From positions 1 through 21,686 of the forward strand of contig CAZJJK010000053.1 in the NCBI GenBank assembly GCA_964546285.1: a stretch of DNA of 21,686 nucleotides, in the 5' to 3' direction. Position 1 is the first letter of the stretch; each line of letters opens with the position of its first letter. Source of the DNA: CAZJJK01 sp964546285. Its GTDB lineage: Bacteria > Spirochaetota > Spirochaetia > Treponematales > Breznakiellaceae. Below the pieces are notes generated by a model, which was given only the letters and a program-made list of their open reading frames with translations, searched no databases and had not been told where the DNA came from. Shown in pieces: positions 1 to 6,321 of this stretch. The position numbers and the translations under genes are program-made.

Positions 1-1
1 G

Positions 2-148
2 AGTCATCAGACGGGCAAGCAAGAATGGATGCGGCAGGTGTGGCAGGGGGAGTACAAGAATCCGCCAGTGATCGATTTCAGGGCGGGGAAGCTAAAAGTG
101 AAAGGACAACCCGGGGCTGGCTGGTTCGCTAGGCATCTAGTAGTTTAG
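2..148 (+). CDS. C-terminal fragment of an unidentified protein (5' end outside window)
   Basis: Frame 2 is open from the window edge to a TAG at 146-148 and gives 48 residues. The segment is rich in Trp, Lys and aromatic residues and contains PPVIDFRAGKLKVKG followed by GAGWFARH, which reads like a genuine protein end rather than random translation. Frame 1 is also open but stops at 130-132 and has a poorer composition. I do not recognise the family. The gene converges on the minus-strand operon that ends at 241. Confidence 0.45.
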   Translation, partial: SHQTGKQEWMRQVWQGEYKNPPVIDFRAGKLKVKGQPGAGWFARHLVV

Positions 149-224
149 GCTTGATTGCTAGGCTGCAACAGAATTGGCAGCAATTAGTAAGGCTTAAAGC
201 TAAGCTATCTTTGATAATCAAGCC
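148..224. other. Inverted repeat between convergent genes, possible bidirectional terminator
   Basis: GGCTTGATT at 148-156 is perfectly complementary to AATCAAGCC at 216-224. A smaller hairpin lies inside the span: AATTG at 172-176 and CAATT at 181-185 with a GCAG loop. The element fills the gap between two convergent genes, where terminators are expected. There is no strong T-run and the outer loop is long, so the terminator role is weakly supported. Confidence 0.25.
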
Positions 225-240
225 ACGCTTTAAAAGCTCC

Positions 241-1131
241 TTACGCGGCCAAAAGAAAGGCGTAGACGCTTTCCATAAGCCTGCGGCAAGCCTCGGGGGA
301 AGTATAATACCCTCCCCCTTCTGTCCTTTGGCGAATTACCACCGTCCCAAAATCGCCGTCAGCGCCCTTTTCAACCCGAAAATCCCGGCCAGGTTTCCAG
401 GCGACAGCCCGCTGATAGCTTGGCCCCTTGCCTTTTGTAAGAACGACCGCGTATAGATAGGGAACTTTGCCGTTTGGGCCATTGTTTATAGCCGTCTGAA
501 GCTGAATACCGATAAGATCATCCGCTTTACGTTTAGGTTCCACCATAAGCCGAGCGTCTTCCGGAATACGTAAACCTTCGGTATCTCGATCCAAACGTAG
601 ATAAGGCGTCACCACTATGCCTCGGGGAGCGGCTACCGATCTAGCGGCTTGTAAGGCCGTCATCGTCAACCTAAAATCATCGGAAGCCCAAAGATGGATA
701 CGGATAAAGTGAAGAGCTGGCCAAAACAATAGGATGGCGTCAAAAGCCGCCAATGAAAACCGGGGCTGATTAGGCAAGAGAACAGCGGCGATGAACAATA
801 AAATTATTGTAAAGGGCAAGCCGAAAGCGCGCCGGTACCAAAAGGGATACCGCAGTTTTTTTATCGCGGCGAAATTATCGGCGATACGATCCAGCTCGGC
901 GTCGCTTGAGGGTTGCCAATCTTCCTCGCCCAAATCCTTAGGTTTATTGGTCCACGGCTTAGCGGAGAGTAGCACAAGCGGGGCAGCCATCAACAGGGTC
1001 CCAATAAAGAAGCCGCCATCTGGCAAAAGAATTTGGGCTAAAACGCCAAGAGCCGCCATAGATACGAATATTATCAAACGCGCTTCCAGACTTAATCCAG
1101 GAATACGATATTGAACGCGGGAAGGAATCAT
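241..1131 (-). CDS. Four-TM membrane protein of unknown function, last gene of the radical SAM operon
   Basis: This 296-residue protein starts at ATG 1131, which overlaps the radical SAM stop by four bases (ATGA), so it is probably translationally coupled to it. Hydrophobic segments lie at about 17-36, 39-57, 103-120 and 125-145, in two hairpins separated by a polar stretch of about 45 residues. A soluble C-terminal domain of about 150 residues follows and ends in a helix rich in hydrophobic residues. With two membrane hairpins both termini should be cytoplasmic, the compartment where the radical SAM enzyme and the Cys-rich tail of the 581-residue neighbour would also lie. I recognise no family and no catalytic motif. 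It could be a scaffold, a partner or an exporter component of the modification system; that is inference from position only. Confidence 0.8.
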   Translation of the reverse strand: MIPSRVQYRIPGLSLEARLIIFVSMAALGVLAQILLPDGGFFIGTLLMAAPLVLLSAKPWTNKPKDLGEEDWQPSSDAELDRIADNFAAIKKLRYPFWYRRAFGLPFTIILLFIAAVLLPNQPRFSLAAFDAILLFWPALHFIRIHLWASDDFRLTMTALQAARSVAAPRGIVVTPYLRLDRDTEGLRIPEDARLMVEPKRKADDLIGIQLQTAINNGPNGKVPYLYAVVLTKGKGPSYQRAVAWKPGRDFRVEKGADGDFGTVVIRQRTEGGGYYTSPEACRRLMESVYAFLLAA

Positions 1132-2468
1132 ACAGCGCTCCTTTCACTGCGAGAATCGATTAAGGCGCGGCGCTCTTTGATCAAGCCCCTAGCCTCGATA
1201 TAGCGCCAATAAAGCGGACAGGCGCCTTGGCACGCGACAAAAGCCCCGCAGCTATCGCGGCAATCATCAGGCGCTTTCTCTTTACGCCTGATCCGTTCGG
1301 CGACGGGAGAAAACCAGACAGCCTTGAAGGGTTCAGCCGTTAGATCGCCCAAGCTTTCTTCCCAAGATGAACAGGGAAGAACCTTGCCGTCAGGCGCCAC
1401 GGATAAAAGGCCATCGGCGGCGGCGCAGCTTTTATTGCCTAAACCTCGTGCTATCGGGTTATAGAGACAAAAGGGGGTTGGACTATACCAATAAAAAACC
1501 ATGCGCGCCGCTTTCGCCGCCTGGACGACCCTGTCCACTACCGCGCCTATTTCACTATAAGGGATAAACAATTCCTCGGTTTCGGGACTTTGTTCGGTCG
1601 GAATAAACATATTCATGGCAAAACGCGTAACGCCGAGACTGGAAAGAAAAGCGGGCATCAGCGGCCCCACCGCCAGGTTAACGCGCGTTAGGGTAGTATT
1701 GGTTTGAACGGGAATCCCCTCGGACCGCAAAGCGGCGATCCCTGCTAGCGTTTGCTTAAAAGCGCCATCGCGGCCAACCAGGTAATCGTGCAACTTCGCG
1801 TCAGACGCTTCAACAGATACCTGAGCGCTGCCCAACCCAGCGCGGCGGAAACGTTTTGCCCGTCGCTTATCTATTAACGTTCCGTTGGTGACTAAATTAG
1901 TCACAAGTTTTCGGCTGGCGGCATAGGCGATAAGCTCTTCCAGATCGTCTCGACAACACGGTTCCCCGCCAGTAAATGAAAAAAACGGCACCTTGGCTTG
2001 ATCGGCGAAAATATCGATGATTGTCTTCAGAACTTCCGTCGTTTGCTCAGGATGACGCCGACAGGCTTCGGCGGTTCCGCCGCAACCAGCATAGCAAAAA
2101 CGACAGGCGTTATTACAGCGATAGCTTACGGCTAGCTCGGCTAAAATCGGTAATTTAGTAAAACCGAAACCATAAGCTATCTCAGACACCGTCCCATTCA
2201 TCGGCGCTTCGTCTCGGTATAAGGCCGCGAGATCCCCAAAAAAAGCGGCTATATCACCCTTTTTCTCCGCGTCGGCCCAAGCGCCTTTACCGAAACGTCC
2301 GCCGCTCCGTAAATAATCCACCAAACGGGCGCCGCTTTCGTTTACCTTATAAACCCGATTTGGCGGCAGTATCAGGGTGCCATCCTCCGTTCGGGCAAAG
2401 ATATGAGGACCGGCCCGCCGCCAAAAATCGTCAACCCACCGAAGATCCGTATCGCCCCGTTTTATCAA
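1128..2468 (-). CDS. Radical SAM/SPASM peptide-modifying enzyme with PqqD-like (RRE) N-terminus
   Basis: Numbering is from TTG 2468. The radical SAM cluster motif CxxxCxxC is at C118, C122 and C125, followed by an additional C129; the SAM-binding TGGEP is at 166-170. A C-terminal SPASM domain carries C348 and C366, then C403-x3-C407-x5-C413-x3-C417, enough for auxiliary iron-sulfur clusters. Residues ~29-87 (LILPPNRVYKVNESGARLV and a following helical stretch) resemble the PqqD/RRE fold that binds RiPP precursors. The reading frame also has TTG at 2501, giving 457 residues, but TTG 2468 forms a TTGA overlap with the upstream stop, matches the other junctions of the operon, and has a G-rich Shine-Dalgarno a few bases upstream. 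SPASM enzymes install thioether, C-C or ether crosslinks or epimerise residues. The overlapping upstream gene ends in Cys-x-x-x repeats, so that tail is the obvious candidate substrate (inference). The exact chemistry cannot be read from the sequence. Confidence 0.9.
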   Translation of the reverse strand: MIKRGDTDLRWVDDFWRRAGPHIFARTEDGTLILPPNRVYKVNESGARLVDYLRSGGRFGKGAWADAEKKGDIAAFFGDLAALYRDEAPMNGTVSEIAYGFGFTKLPILAELAVSYRCNNACRFCYAGCGGTAEACRRHPEQTTEVLKTIIDIFADQAKVPFFSFTGGEPCCRDDLEELIAYAASRKLVTNLVTNGTLIDKRRAKRFRRAGLGSAQVSVEASDAKLHDYLVGRDGAFKQTLAGIAALRSEGIPVQTNTTLTRVNLAVGPLMPAFLSSLGVTRFAMNMFIPTEQSPETEELFIPYSEIGAVVDRVVQAAKAARMVFYWYSPTPFCLYNPIARGLGNKSCAAADGLLSVAPDGKVLPCSSWEESLGDLTAEPFKAVWFSPVAERIRRKEKAPDDCRDSCGAFVACQGACPLYWRYIEARGLIKERRALIDSRSERSAV

Positions 2469-4210
2469 TGAGCCCCCCCAGACACGCAAGCGCTGTGACA
2501 AGCTGAGTGGCAGGCGCTATGACAAGCTGAGTGGCAAGCGCTGTGGCAGGCTGAATGACAGGCGTTATGGCAGGCCGAATAACAAGCCGATACGCTTCCA
2601 GACAAGCCCTTAGCCGCGTAACAGCCGGAAAAGCAGGATGATGAAGCCATAAAGCGCTCATAGCTTCCACAAAAATCATCAGGTAGACCCACATGGCTAT
2701 ACCGGGAGGGATGAGCGTTAAGATAAGACCAAGCCAGCCAATACGCGCCTTCGTTTTGGCCGCTTAGCGCGTCGGCGTTATCGGTTTTTTCCGAAGCGGC
2801 GGCCAGCTTAGCCCTATAATACGCTTTTGTTGCCTCTATATCGCAGTCCCAAATCTTTTCTTGTAAACGTTTCAGCGCTGTCTCAAAAAAATCGGCCAGC
2901 AAGCCGGACAGGACCCAGCCCTCGCTGTCAAAGGAGCGGAGAAAGAGTTCGCCGTAATCGGCTTCCTCCCGAGAGCTTTCAGGGGCTTTGACAACACGAA
3001 CGCGGAGCGGCGCTTCCCGAACAAGCTTTAAGACGCCGTCGCGTTCCAAGGTTTCCAGCATAATGGTCACGGCTCTAGCTAAGGGCAATTCAAATAGCAA
3101 AGCGGCCTCAAGCGGGTGGAGCTTATCGGCGATCTTTCCTGGAATAGCATATGTCCCTTGGGCGATTCTTGGCGGGGTCCAGGAATCGCCGGCCCAGGCT
3201 ATACCGGACAGTTTAGCGACAGCGGAAGGGAAATTTTTCGCTTTTAACCGATACAGCAGGGCTCCTGAAGCGGTGATTCCGCCAAAAAGGAAAAAGGCTA
3301 AAAAGGGCGTTTCCGCGAATGAACTGGGGCCCTTTGGTTCAGGAATGAAAGAAGGCTCGCTTATAGCGTCGCTATACGCGTCGCTGTCGGCATCGATCTT
3401 TTCATTGTTTTGGGAAATATTCGCGCCTTTTGCCTGTAATAGGGACTCGCTGAAATAGGGAGAAACCGCGTCAGCCGCGAGAAAGAACAGAAGACGTTGT
3501 CCGGCGTACGCGGCGACCTTATCCTGATAAAAACGCAGAGCCAGATATGACGTCCCATCGGACGCGGCGACAGCGTACCAATCAATACGATTAGTCTGAT
3601 TAACTAAAGGATCGGTCCTTAAACCAAGGGCGGCCAAACGTTCATCCATTATGTTTCCGTCCGCGTCCGCCTCGGCGGGTATAGGCAAGACCACAACCGT
3701 CGTTCGGCTGGCCAGAGCCTCTTCCCACTCAAGCGGCGACCAGTTGAAATAGATAACGCTTTCGCCTTCATCCGTTGTATCCAAGCCAACCATAGTGGCT
3801 GAAACCAGATTGGCGCGATAGTTGAGAACCCAATACGCGCGGCCGGACGTTCTGAGGCCATCGGCTAAAAGCACATCCCAGCGACCGGAACCAAGATTTT
3901 CAAGCGATAGAGCCACTCGACGGCCATCCTCTAAATCGGCCCAGCACCGTTCGGGGAGCCATGATAGAGGCGCTTGCTCGCCTTGAAAATAGAAACCGCC
4001 CATATCCCCGGATGAGACAAACCATTCCAAACGAAGAGTGACATTCGCTTGTCCATCCGGTTGAAGAACGACGTAATTTTCCACCGACACTAGATCGGCT
4101 TGCAAGGCCGGCAAGGCGGCGGTTAAAAACAACAAAAAAAGACAGGAGAAAACTAGCCCAAGGCGATTCACCGAATAAGTCTTAGCCGCCTGCCGCCTAT
4201 TTTTTCTCAT
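2465..4210 (-). CDS. Single-pass membrane protein (DUF2207-like layout) with C-terminal Cys-x-x-x repeat tail
   Basis: This 581-residue protein has a basic start and a signal/TM segment at ~17-37. A β-rich extracytoplasmic region runs from ~39 to 300, ending in a Ser/Asp/Pro-rich linker. A TM helix at ~302-321 is followed by RLKAK, as for a cytoplasmic side. A region at ~355-405 looks like a winged helix (HPLEAALLFELPLARA then DGVLKLV). This order resembles DUF2207-type membrane proteins, whose ends are often low complexity. From residue 541 the protein is nine four-residue units: SACY, SACH, NACH, five SACH, SACV, then SGGAH. An earlier CxxxC pair (C526, C530) continues the same spacing. Predicted topology puts the tail in the cytoplasm. 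The ATG at 4210 overlaps the upstream stop (ATGA) with GGGGAG upstream. The stop overlaps the TTG of the radical SAM gene. The tail could be a modification substrate or a metal-binding array; the neighbour favours the first. Confidence 0.85.
   Translation of the reverse strand: MRKNRRQAAKTYSVNRLGLVFSCLFLLFLTAALPALQADLVSVENYVVLQPDGQANVTLRLEWFVSSGDMGGFYFQGEQAPLSWLPERCWADLEDGRRVALSLENLGSGRWDVLLADGLRTSGRAYWVLNYRANLVSATMVGLDTTDEGESVIYFNWSPLEWEEALASRTTVVVLPIPAEADADGNIMDERLAALGLRTDPLVNQTNRIDWYAVAASDGTSYLALRFYQDKVAAYAGQRLLFFLAADAVSPYFSESLLQAKGANISQNNEKIDADSDAYSDAISEPSFIPEPKGPSSFAETPFLAFFLFGGITASGALLYRLKAKNFPSAVAKLSGIAWAGDSWTPPRIAQGTYAIPGKIADKLHPLEAALLFELPLARAVTIMLETLERDGVLKLVREAPLRVRVVKAPESSREEADYGELFLRSFDSEGWVLSGLLADFFETALKRLQEKIWDCDIEATKAYYRAKLAAASEKTDNADALSGQNEGAYWLAWSYLNAHPSRYSHVGLPDDFCGSYERFMASSSCFSGCYAAKGLSGSVSACYSACHNACHSACHSACHSACHSACHSACHSACVSGGAH
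2483..2590 (-). repeat. Nine in-frame 12-bp repeats encoding the SACH tail
   Basis: The repeats run without interruption on the minus strand from 2590 to 2483. Most changes between units are synonymous: GCC/GCT, TGC/TGT, CAC/CAT. In the last six units Ser alternates regularly between TCA and AGC, which makes a 24-bp higher-order period. The only amino-acid changes are Asn in unit 3, Tyr at the end of unit 1 and Val at the end of unit 9. The preservation of residues while codons drift points to selection on the peptide. Confidence 0.9.
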
Positions 4211-4890
4211 GACAGCTCCCCTAAAGCTTTTTGCTTATCTCGGACTGAAGGCCCATGGAGCGAGTCGGCTGGCCCGCCGTCAAGCAAGGCGAGCGTATCT
4301 TCCATAAGGCGCGCGTTTATTTCAAGAAGCCTCAAGGCATGAGCCTTATCAGCCCTTTCTTTCTCTTTATAGACCATATCCGCGCGCGCCTCAACGCCGT
4401 CAGGCTTAGCGCTTTCTCCGCGACGATACCGCCGACTATCGGCGGTGGAGTTTAGCAAGCGCAGGTAGTTGTCTATTACTTCCACGGAGCCCAGCACCGC
4501 TTCCTCCAGCCGGGGGTCGCGTTCGCCGTTTTTTATAGCTTTTTCCAAATAATACCCGGCATTAAGGCTTAAACGCTCTATCGCCGCCGCTAAGTCGCCA
4601 TCGGAAACACGTAACAGACTTAAGCGCTTGCGGGCCGCCGCGAAAGACGCTAAAGCCAGAGCGTCCCGCTCCTCCCTAGCTCTATCTTTTTCCGCCACGA
4701 TCGATCGCGCTCCAAGCTTAGTTTGAATAGCTATAACGCATTCCACAAGCGCCGCCGCGACGCCAAGCAAGAAGGCTAAGGGAACGGATAGATACCCAGC
4801 CATGGCTAGAGCGCTAAAAAAAACGAGATCAATGCCAAGCAAGCTTAAACCGAGCGGCGAACGAAGAAAACGGGCGATAATACCTTTCAT
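4207..4890 (-). CDS. Two-TM coiled-coil membrane protein of unknown function, first gene of the operon
   Basis: This 227-residue protein has two hydrophobic helices at about 13-33 and 36-55. A long charged helical region follows, rich in Glu, Arg, Lys and Leu (KDRAREERD near 68, KEKERADKAHALRLLE near 177), as expected for a cytoplasmic coiled coil. The start is ATG at 4890. A GGAGA lies about 15 bases upstream, rather far for a ribosome site, so the start is only moderately certain. The stop overlaps the next gene's ATG (ATGA). I recognise no family. The membrane hairpin plus coiled coil suggests a scaffold or sensor for the 581-residue neighbour, by position only. Confidence 0.75.
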   Translation of the reverse strand: MKGIIARFLRSPLGLSLLGIDLVFFSALAMAGYLSVPLAFLLGVAAALVECVIAIQTKLGARSIVAEKDRAREERDALALASFAAARKRLSLLRVSDGDLAAAIERLSLNAGYYLEKAIKNGERDPRLEEAVLGSVEVIDNYLRLLNSTADSRRYRRGESAKPDGVEARADMVYKEKERADKAHALRLLEINARLMEDTLALLDGGPADSLHGPSVRDKQKALGELS

Positions 4891-5231
4891 TGTGGAAATT
4901 GTAGTCTCCAGCCTCTATAACGTCCAGAGACGCGGCAGCGAGCGGTCGCTTTGATCTAACATAGTGGCGGGTATTTTCCCAACACGGCGGGTATCTTCGT
5001 TGGATAGGAAATTTATTGTACTGGCGGGGACCATACCCCGATACGAAGATTATTGAAACACATATCTCATATACGTACCTTTTCCGGAGCAAGCTTCGGG
5101 GTATGGAAAGCCGCCTTCCAATCAAGAAAATGGATATAGCGAGAAAAAAACGAAGCGCTATTTTGACTAGCTTGGCGATAGGAAGCGTCAGCCTGACACG
5201 AAAGTCAAAGCGAAAATTAAATTGACGACAT

Positions 5232-5280
5232 TCTAGAGGTTCTTGCAAAAGTCGGTTTCTTTTGAAAGCGCCTCTCTAGA
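5232..5280. other. Nested inverted repeat upstream of trxB
   Basis: Outer arms TCTAGAG (5232-5238) and CTCTAGA (5274-5280) enclose inner arms CAAAAG (5246-5251) and CTTTTG (5259-5264) around a seven-base loop. No T-run follows on either strand, so this is not a typical terminator. It could be an operator pair or a structured RNA element. Confidence 0.4.
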
Positions 5281-5317
5281 TAGACGTTTCTAAACGACCC
5301 TCCCTATTAGTGCGTGA

Positions 5318-5346
5318 TTGCGTTATTATAGTACTTTTATTACTAT
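5318..5346 (+). promoter_or_regulatory. Possible sigma-70-type promoter for the trxB operon
   Basis: TTGCGT at 5318-5323 and TACTAT at 5341-5346 are separated by 17 bp and lie 34 bp before the trxB start in an A+T-rich stretch. The match to consensus is partial: three of six for the -35 and four of six for the -10. Confidence 0.3.
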
Positions 5347-5379
5347 CAGTCATACTCTAGCCAAGGGAGGAATCTAACG

Positions 5380-6321
5380 TTGCTTAAGGCCGATAAGGAT
5401 CTTGTGATAATAGGCGGCGGCGCGGCCGGTTTGGCCGCGGCCCAATATGGCGCTCGCGCGAATCTTAATACCCTCGTAATTGAGGAGCTGGCGCCAGGCG
5501 GGCAGGCTCTTCTGATAGACCGCCTGGAAAACTACCCAGGCTACGCGGAAGCGAAAAGCGGCTATGAATTCGCGGAGGCGATGCGTGCTCAAGCCGAAAA
5601 ATTCGGCTCACTCTTCTTGAGCGATACGGTTATAGCCTTGCGTAAAGAACAGGGCTGCTTTGCGATAGAGCTAGCCAACGCCGGCTCTATCACGGCCTTA
5701 GCCGTGATCCTAGCCACCGGCGCTAAGCATAAAAAACTCGATACCAAAGGCGAAAAGGAATTTTCAGGCCGAGGCGTTTCCTATTGCGCGACCTGCGACG
5801 GCCCTTTCTTCAAAAACAAAAAAATGATTGTGGTCGGCGGCGGTGACGCCGCTTGCGATGAGGCGCAATTTTTGGCGAAATTAACAGAACAGGTCATTAT
5901 GGTGCATCGACGCGATCGTTTCCGCGCCCAAAAAGCTTTAGCTGACCGAGTGACGCGTAATCCTAATATCGAAATTCGATGGAATACCATTGTTGAGGAA
6001 ATAAGGGGCGAGAATAAAGTGGGGTCCGTCCTGTTAAAACGCGTAGACAGCGGAGAAAGCTATGAAGAAGCGGCGGACGCCGTCTTTATATTTATTGGTT
6101 CGGAGCCGCAGACAAGCTTGGTCCCAGAAGCGGAAAAAGACGAATCCGGATCAATAATCACTGACCAACGCATGGAGAGCTCTATTAAGGGTTTATTCGC
6201 CGCCGGCGATGTCCGCGCCACCCCTTTCCGTCAAGTAGTCGTGGCCGCCGGAGAGGGAGCTATCGCCGCTCATTCCGCCGCCCAATATATCGATGACTTA
6301 AAGGGTGAGGCTTATCGTTGA
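5380..6321 (+). CDS. trxB: Thioredoxin reductase (NADPH-dependent flavoprotein)
   Basis: The 313 residues match the usual length. The protein reduces thioredoxin with NADPH through FAD and a redox disulfide. Visible landmarks are the FAD-binding GGGAAG at ~12-17, GGQALLIDRLENYPG at ~40-54, the redox-active CATC at 136-139, the NADPH-binding GGGDAA at 153-158 with HRRDRFR at ~176-182 (the Arg pattern expected for NADPH), and the second FAD motif GLFAAGDVR at 271-279. Translation starts at TTG 5380, nine bases after a strong GGGAGG at 5365-5370. It is the first gene of a plus-strand unit. Its TGA overlaps the TTG of the glycosidase gene. Cytoplasmic. It is a complete and ordinary member of its family. 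Confidence 0.95.
   Translation: MLKADKDLVIIGGGAAGLAAAQYGARANLNTLVIEELAPGGQALLIDRLENYPGYAEAKSGYEFAEAMRAQAEKFGSLFLSDTVIALRKEQGCFAIELANAGSITALAVILATGAKHKKLDTKGEKEFSGRGVSYCATCDGPFFKNKKMIVVGGGDAACDEAQFLAKLTEQVIMVHRRDRFRAQKALADRVTRNPNIEIRWNTIVEEIRGENKVGSVLLKRVDSGESYEEAADAVFIFIGSEPQTSLVPEAEKDESGSIITDQRMESSIKGLFAAGDVRATPFRQVVVAAGEGAIAAHSAAQYIDDLKGEAYR

Larger units (their letters stand above)
4891..5379. other. 489-bp divergent intergenic region with repeats, no convincing gene
   Basis: The region separates the minus-strand radical SAM operon from trxB. It holds two direct GGCGGGTAT copies at 4966-4974 and 4986-4994, exactly 20 bp apart; an 11-bp inverted repeat CCATACCCCGA/TCGGGGTATGG (5031-5041 and 5096-5106); an 8-bp inverted repeat ATCTTCGT/ACGAAGAT (4993-5000 and 5043-5050); and a nested hairpin at 5232-5280. 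It is more A+T-rich than its flanks towards trxB. Reading frames of 69 and 139 codons exist but have no good ribosome site or recognisable protein. The repeats suggest regulator binding sites or a structured leader. Confidence 0.6.

Noticed and set aside
2483..2590. CxxxCH spacing in the SACH tail as a multiheme cytochrome c site
   Set aside because: Haem attachment normally needs CxxCH in an exported domain. The spacing here is C-x3-C and the tail is predicted cytoplasmic, next to a radical SAM enzyme.
2431..2694. 87-codon frame with ATQLV-type repeats in another frame of the SACH array
   Set aside because: A 12-bp repeat leaves all frames open. This frame overlaps two well-supported genes and has no independent start signal.
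5016..5225. 69-codon plus-strand frame in the same region
   Set aside because: Non-ATG start, no convincing ribosome site, Lys/Arg-rich A+T-type composition and no family resemblance.
4829..5248. 139-codon minus-strand frame across the intergenic region
   Set aside because: No recognisable domain, composition unlike neighbouring proteins, overlap with the first operon gene, and the stretch is full of inverted repeats.
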